A stretch of 64,000 nucleotides of DNA from Adiantum capillus-veneris (lineage: Eukaryota > Streptophyta > Polypodiopsida > Polypodiales > Pteridaceae), in NCBI GenBank assembly GCA_014529385.2, contig CM043948.1, positions 75,814,791 through 75,878,790 of the forward strand. Reading direction: 5' to 3'. The translations under genes and the position numbers were made by a program. Shown here one piece after another: positions 59,801 through 64,000 of the stretch; the stretch's first letter is position 1, and each line of letters begins with the position of its first letter. The notes under the pieces were generated by a model. It was given only the letters and a program-made list of their open reading frames with translations, was not told where the DNA came from and did not search any database.

Positions 59801-60130
59801 ACTCACCCATTCTGTGGTTTCCACTGGGACTATGAACCCTGCCTTCAATAACTTGTCCACCTCTTCCCGCAAGGCTTCCATCTGCTCTTGACCCATCCTT
59901 CTTAGCCTTTGCCGCACTGGCTTAGCACCTTCTTTCAGGTCTATATGCATCTCTTCTCCCTTGAACCCTCTGATCTCTTCATATGAAGTAATGAACAAAT
60001 CAGGAAAACTAGCCAGCATGTGCAAATATATCTCCTTCTCCATAGCTGAGAGGTCTCCATTGATCAGTTGTGTCATCAATTTCTGCTTCTTTGACAATTC
60101 AACCTTGGTCTGCATCAGCCCTTCAATCAC
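56810..60130 (-). pseudogene. E3 pol: RT, two RNase H domains, integrase
   Basis: RT opens at 60130 (WVSPVVVSPKKDGKWRICVD; FMDDF near 59455). First RNase H follows with a weakened active site (NPSVGDDAMLL). Archaeal RNase H is at about 58580-58200. Integrase zinc finger is HEGACGGH then CRSCNRC. The first catalytic Asp is Gly (GGT, 57767-57769, in WGIGAIGPL) and the second is Glu (LLSEKGPGF, 57587-57589). A stop at 57521-57523 separates the last integrase part (57520-56810), where the Glu of NGLNERFNG is kept. With two catalytic acids changed, the integrase should be inactive. Confidence 0.9.
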
Positions 60131-60190
60131 TTCATATGGCCCTTCACTTTCATCTTCAACCTCATTTTCAAATGCGACTAAACCAGACTC

Positions 60191-62293
60191 CTAGATTTCT
60201 TTATCCATCAAAAGAAATGCAACATTGGCATCCTCATCACTGCTGGTAGTACTATCACTGTCCTCATTAGACACTGTGGAATAGTCTTCATCACTAGAGT
60301 CATACTCATCTTCATAAAGCTCCTCCAATCGTTTCCTTGTGTCCATATTGTATAGCTTCTTGGCACCTGTCTTTCCATAGAGGCTAATTGTACCATGTCG
60401 CCAATCTTGAACAGCTTCCACTGCACGTAACATGGTCTACCCAGTATAATAGGATATGCTCCCAACCCTGCTGGCATCACATGAAAATCAACCACCGCCT
60501 TTGCATCATATGCCTCCACTTCTAAGCTCTTTACAACAACCAAACATTTTACTTTCTGATGGTTTGCCAATCTGATCCGAAAGCCTGACACCCCAGTCAC
60601 TGTAAGACCCATCTTCTCAACGCATGAGTGTGTTATGACACATTTGGCCTCCACCATCAACATAACCTTGTCCTAGATTTTTTCTTTTGTGCCACACATC
60701 TACTATTGGGCAAATGTCTGGTAGCTCATCCATTGCCAACACCTTCACTGAACCTCTCTCTGGCTCTTTCTCCATTGGGTTAACCATCCTCTTCCATTGT
60801 CGCTTTAGCTTAGGCACCATCTCTATAAGCTGCCCAAAAGTAACATTTTCCTTCCTGCTTGTCAGATCCTCCTTCAAGTCATAGCTTAATTGCCCATCCC
60901 CTAGTGGAAAATCTGAAACATGAAACTTGCGACGAGCTCTCCTTTTCCTCTTGGCCTTGACATCCTCTCCTTCATGGCTCTTTCCCTTCTTTTTACTTGG
61001 ACCTGGGGCACTTCTTCCTTCCTTTTCCTTTGTGGTCCTCTTCCCAATAGGCATCACTAATGTATCCTCTAGCTTTGATGCCTTCTCCAAGGTGACTACA
61101 CTTAGCACTTTTGTCTTTCCCTTTTCCTCCTAGGTTAATCCACTGGTTCCTTCTTCTCCCTTAATTTCGATTCCATAATCATTTGACCTAGTTAGCACCT
61201 GTCTTGGCAATGGATACATGTCTCCCCCCATCCTTGGTGGCTTATCACATTGTGGGCTTATGTGTCCCAACTCTCCACAATTATAACATGTGGACGTCTG
61301 CCTCCAGAACCTACCATTACTTTGTCCAACACCATTCCTAGGTCTTTCTTCACCTCCTGGGCTGATTTTCATACCTCCCTCGACCTCGATTATTTCCCAC
61401 TTGACCTAGCATATTTAGGTTGATATTCTTCATTAAATCTACCACTTGCCTCATGTCTTGCCTAAGCCCATCATCTTGCACTGTTGTAGTGACCACTACT
61501 GGCATAACTTGAGGAGTAACAGAAACCACTGGTTCATGATGAACCCCTGGCATGCAACCTTGCGAAGAATCCATAGGCTGAAATTCAGACTTCATGGGCA
61601 AAGACTCCACCCCTAACCGGATCATTTTCCTCATCTTCCACTCTTTGTTCCTTGCTACCTCTAGTGCACTGGTTCATGATGAACCCGTGGCATGCAACCT
61701 TGCGAAGAATCCATAGGCTGAAATTCAAACCTCATGGGCAAAGACTCCACCCCTAACTGGCTCATTTTCCTCAGCTTCCACTCTTTGTTCCTTGCTACCT
61801 CTAGTGCATCTTCATATGTCCTAGGCTTCTTTAGCTCCACTCTCCAACGTATATTCTCCCAAAAACCAGCCAAGAACCTGTCCTTCTTCATCATGTCATG
61901 TGGGGGTACCTGTGGTGCTAAGGCCTCGCACATCCACTCCCATGCCAATGAGAACGTACGTATGTACGCATCTACTGGCTCACCTTCCTTTTGCACCAAA
62001 CCTTGTACTTCTTGCCATACTTTGTCAGGATCTTCTATCTTCACAAACTCTGCTTCCAATCCATGCCTTAGATTGTCCCAACTCAATCTTACAAGTGGAT
62101 CCGCCGCACGCAACTCCTCTTCAAATGCTTTGGACCAAACTCGTGCATCACTCTTCAAACAAATTTGGAGAAGCTGTAACATCTGCACAGGGTCATGGAT
62201 CTGTTTGCAAATGCAGGCAATCTCCATCTTTTCCAAAAAGTCTTCTACATCTTCATCACTTCTTCCATGAAACTCCGGATAAGAGAAAGCCAT
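60191..62293 (-). pseudogene. E3 gag and protease, broken
   Basis: ATG 62293 (MAFSYPEFHG) fits the usual gag start better than the open frame further upstream. The gag body (RVWSKAFEEELRA, DRFLAGFWENIRW) is followed by the 140-bp tandem duplication that shifts the frame. Next come a knuckle CYNCGELGHISPQC (about 61290-61249), a linker with SYDLKEDLTSRKENVTF (60870), and protease GYVDGGGQM (about 60660) with DGG instead of D(S/T)G and an ILGRP motif (about 60450). An acidic region leads to RT. Confidence 0.82.
61528..61807 (-). repeat. 140-bp tandem duplication inside E3 gag
   Basis: Units 61528-61667 and 61668-61807 both begin ACTGGTTCATGATG or its near equivalent and end CTACCTCTAGTGC. They differ at only a few positions. 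140 is not a multiple of three, so the duplication breaks gag. Confidence 0.9.
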
Positions 62294-62396
62294 GGCTACC
62301 CAAGCTACGATGCTTTGAGAACCCCTTCGAACACACGTGCAAGAACCCAAAACTTTTAACTGACTCAATCCCTAGAAACTTCAATGGAGCTCAACT

Positions 62397-62615
62397 TTAG
62401 ATAAGGACAAACACATGCACATCAAATGAGTTTTCATAGTTAATCATTAGAATTACGATAGGCAAAGGACATTCCAGGATCTCTCTTAATCTTCTTGGCC
62501 CGAACATAAAGACTATGCACTGCTGGAAAAAAATCTTCCTGGACACATGAACTTTTATCTGGATTCTTTGAGTTAAATGAAAAGGGGTGAACTGAGGCCC
62601 GTCGTGATTATCCAT
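62397..62615 (-). CDS. E3 leader ORF B (72 aa), conserved small protein
   Basis: From ATG 62615 to TAA this encodes 72 residues, exactly the length of ORF B in E2 and gypsy A. It aligns without gaps: PFHL, VSRKIFFQQCIVFMFG, R-L-EIL and FDVHVFVL. The frame is also open for 11 codons upstream. It lies about 100 bases before gag. No A-type partner is visible in E3. Codons for the conserved residues differ from the other copies (SRKI is TCC AGG AAG ATT here). Confidence 0.7.
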   Translation of the reverse strand: MDNHDGPQFTPFHLTQRIQIKVHVSRKIFFQQCIVFMFGPRRLREILECPLPIVILMINYENSFDVHVFVLI

Positions 62616-62636
62616 TAAAATCCATCCATGTAGCTT

Positions 62637-63340
62637 CCAAGAAAGCACACTTGACTAATCCTCTGATTTTGCCAGAATTTCAGCAGCATAACAGCATAAA
62701 TGGCTTAAAGACCAAAAAACCAGCCATGATAACTTGGAAAATTTTTGACAGAGTTTCCCCAGAAGTAAAGCAGTGTGAACCCAAAATATACATTGTATAT
62801 GTATGCATAAACTGCCAACAATAGAACCTGAGCATCAAGTAGGAATCACTAATACATAGCCTATGGCGAGGTCACGAAAAGGGTGCTTCAGCTACTTGTA
62901 TCACCGAAAGGATCTCCACATTTGAAAATCCCCCATCTCAATAAAACCTCACGCTATCGACCATCACACAGAGGCTTATGCAAATCTCGTATAGTCAAGT
63001 CTCAAAAATGACTATCTTCGAGACCAAGTCTCAGAAATGGCTGGGACTGCCAAATAAAACCAAGTATGGCTCCACAAAGGCGTGCAATGGCAGTTTCCAC
63101 AAGTAACATACAATACCAACAGAGAATGCGCTCAAACAAGCACCAAATAATGCATATCCACAACAACTGCAAGTGACACCACTGCTAGTATATCACTATA
63201 CTCCAGCTACCTGTACCTGTACCTGTACCTGTACCTGTACCTGTACTTGTACCTATCCCTGTAACCTGTAACTTGTAGTCTGCAACCTGTAATCCCGAAT
63301 CTCGAAGCTTGAAGCTCGAAACAGAAGGTACTCGAAGAAG
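62637..63340 (-). other. E3 leader, non-coding
   Basis: About 700 bases between the primer-binding site and ORF B with no conserved frame. It holds the hexamer repeat at 63208-63290 and, next to ORF B, GTGCTTTCTTGG (62637-62648 on the minus strand), which also occurs at 11598-11609 before gypsy A gag. Confidence 0.5.
63208..63290 (-). repeat. hexamer repeat (CAGGTA)n in E3 leader
   Basis: About six perfect TACCTG units on the plus strand (CAGGTA on the element's sense strand), followed by degenerate copies. Confidence 0.85.
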
Positions 63341-63359
63341 ATCCTCAGTAGGGGCGCCA
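63341..63359 (-). other. E3 primer-binding site
   Basis: On the minus strand TGGCGCCCCTACTGAGGAT, six bases from the LTR boundary. It is similar to the E2 site (TGGTGCCCC...). Confidence 0.65.
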
Positions 63360-63365
63360 AAAGAA

Positions 63366-64000
63366 TGTGAGCGGGATGGAAACACACAGAACGCCTCTAT
63401 AATGACCCGACAAACACTCTTGGAAGGATATACACACACACTATGGGGCACCACTCGGCTTACACAACACACTTGGCCGAGACAGGGAACACACCTATGG
63501 AGTGAGAGGAGAGAGACTATGCGTGTGCCCACTCCACACAAAGAGATACACACACACACACACACACACTCAAAAAACTCAGCTCAAAAGAGGATAATTT
63601 ATGATGTTTAGATACGATTGAGCTTGGGCCAAGCTTGGGACAACACCAATGGGGAAAATAGCTCACACGGTATGGGTAAAATAAGCCAGATACAATCACA
63701 AACTGGAGCAGAAGCTTCGCTCATAGGAGAAACTTACACAGCCAAAACAGCAAAAAATAAGTGAGGAATTTGGCAAAATGGAGAGCTCCATTGCGTCCGG
63801 AATGGCCCAAAACCCAGTCTACAATGTCAAAGTGCTCAAATCCGACCTCGGATGAGCAGTTTACGGCCAAAACAGGCTCCAAAAACCCCAAAAACACAGT
63901 TGCAGTTGTTCCTCCTCTTCTCTCCCCTTTTTTTCTGGTCTTCTCTAAGTTTTTTCAATTCCCACACTTAGCTTTAGTACTTGGGCACCCTTGGCCTTTT
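63366..64000 (-). repeat. E3 5' LTR, partial
   Basis: It starts TGTGAGCGGGATGG on the plus strand next to the primer-binding site. From 63687 it matches the 3' LTR. It runs off the window. Confidence 0.85.

Larger units (their letters stand above)
55948..64000 (-). mobile_element. E3: second Tat-like gypsy element, 5' LTR runs off the right edge
   Basis: Minus strand: 5' LTR from 63366 outward, primer-binding site, a long leader with a 72-aa ORF, gag, protease, RT, RNase H, archaeal RNase H, integrase, PPT, and a truncated 3' LTR (55948-56781). The archaeal-type RNase H (HVLFFDGSYRKS, NNEAEY) puts it in the Tat group like E2, but the proteins are well diverged. Many frameshifts and stops in gag and protease; pol is mostly open. 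Confidence 0.9.

Overview
The window looks like nuclear DNA of a vascular plant with a large, repeat-rich genome. The reasons are plant-type Ty1/copia and Ty3/gypsy retrotransposons, tRNA-iMet-type primer-binding sites, two Tat-like gypsy elements with a second (archaeal-type) RNase H domain, and a short TTTAGGG-type telomere motif. I cannot tell fern, gymnosperm or angiosperm from this sequence. I found no host gene, tRNA gene or rRNA gene. Almost everything is retrotransposon, nested and decayed.

Layout. 1-1114 and 6412-9640 (minus) are the two halves of an unrecognised coiled-coil protein region. It ends in a polypurine tract (PPT) and an LTR at 1-465, and it is split by a complete but dead copia element (1115-6411, 5-bp target duplication TCTCA). 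9741-12583 (plus) is the 5' part of an old gypsy element ('gypsy A'): two small leader ORFs, then gag. Its gag is cut at 12583 by a 12.4-kb Tat-like element on the minus strand (12584-24943, 2.7-kb LTRs, 'E2'). Twenty-four bases later it is cut again by another gypsy element ('gypsy D', 24968 onward) with 2.7-kb LTRs and almost no pol. One gypsy D LTR holds a solo LTR (27652-29231).

The 3' LTR of gypsy D stops abruptly at 33219. Its missing tail, its target duplication and the rest of gypsy A lie at 46093-41598 on the opposite strand, so about 12.9 kb (33220-46093) has been inverted. Inside the inverted block are a deleted gypsy element ('gypsy C'), an LTR flanked by a PPT on one side and a primer-binding site on the other (34290-36482), and about 5 kb with no recognisable coding. 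To the right are a copia remnant (46094-47053), a gypsy integrase followed by a retropepsin-like domain (47054-48581), LTR-like sequence, a cluster of palindromes (52611-53225), an unrecognised ORF (53414-55271), a gypsy pol scrap, and a second Tat-like element ('E3', 55948 to beyond the window).

The most interesting signal is a family of 70-72 residue proteins encoded before gag in three different gypsy elements (gypsy A, E2, E3). Their protein sequences are conserved while the codons differ synonymously, which points to selection on the protein. E2 carries five open frames in a row on one strand: two of this family, a second diverged pair of about 150-180 residues, then gag-pol.
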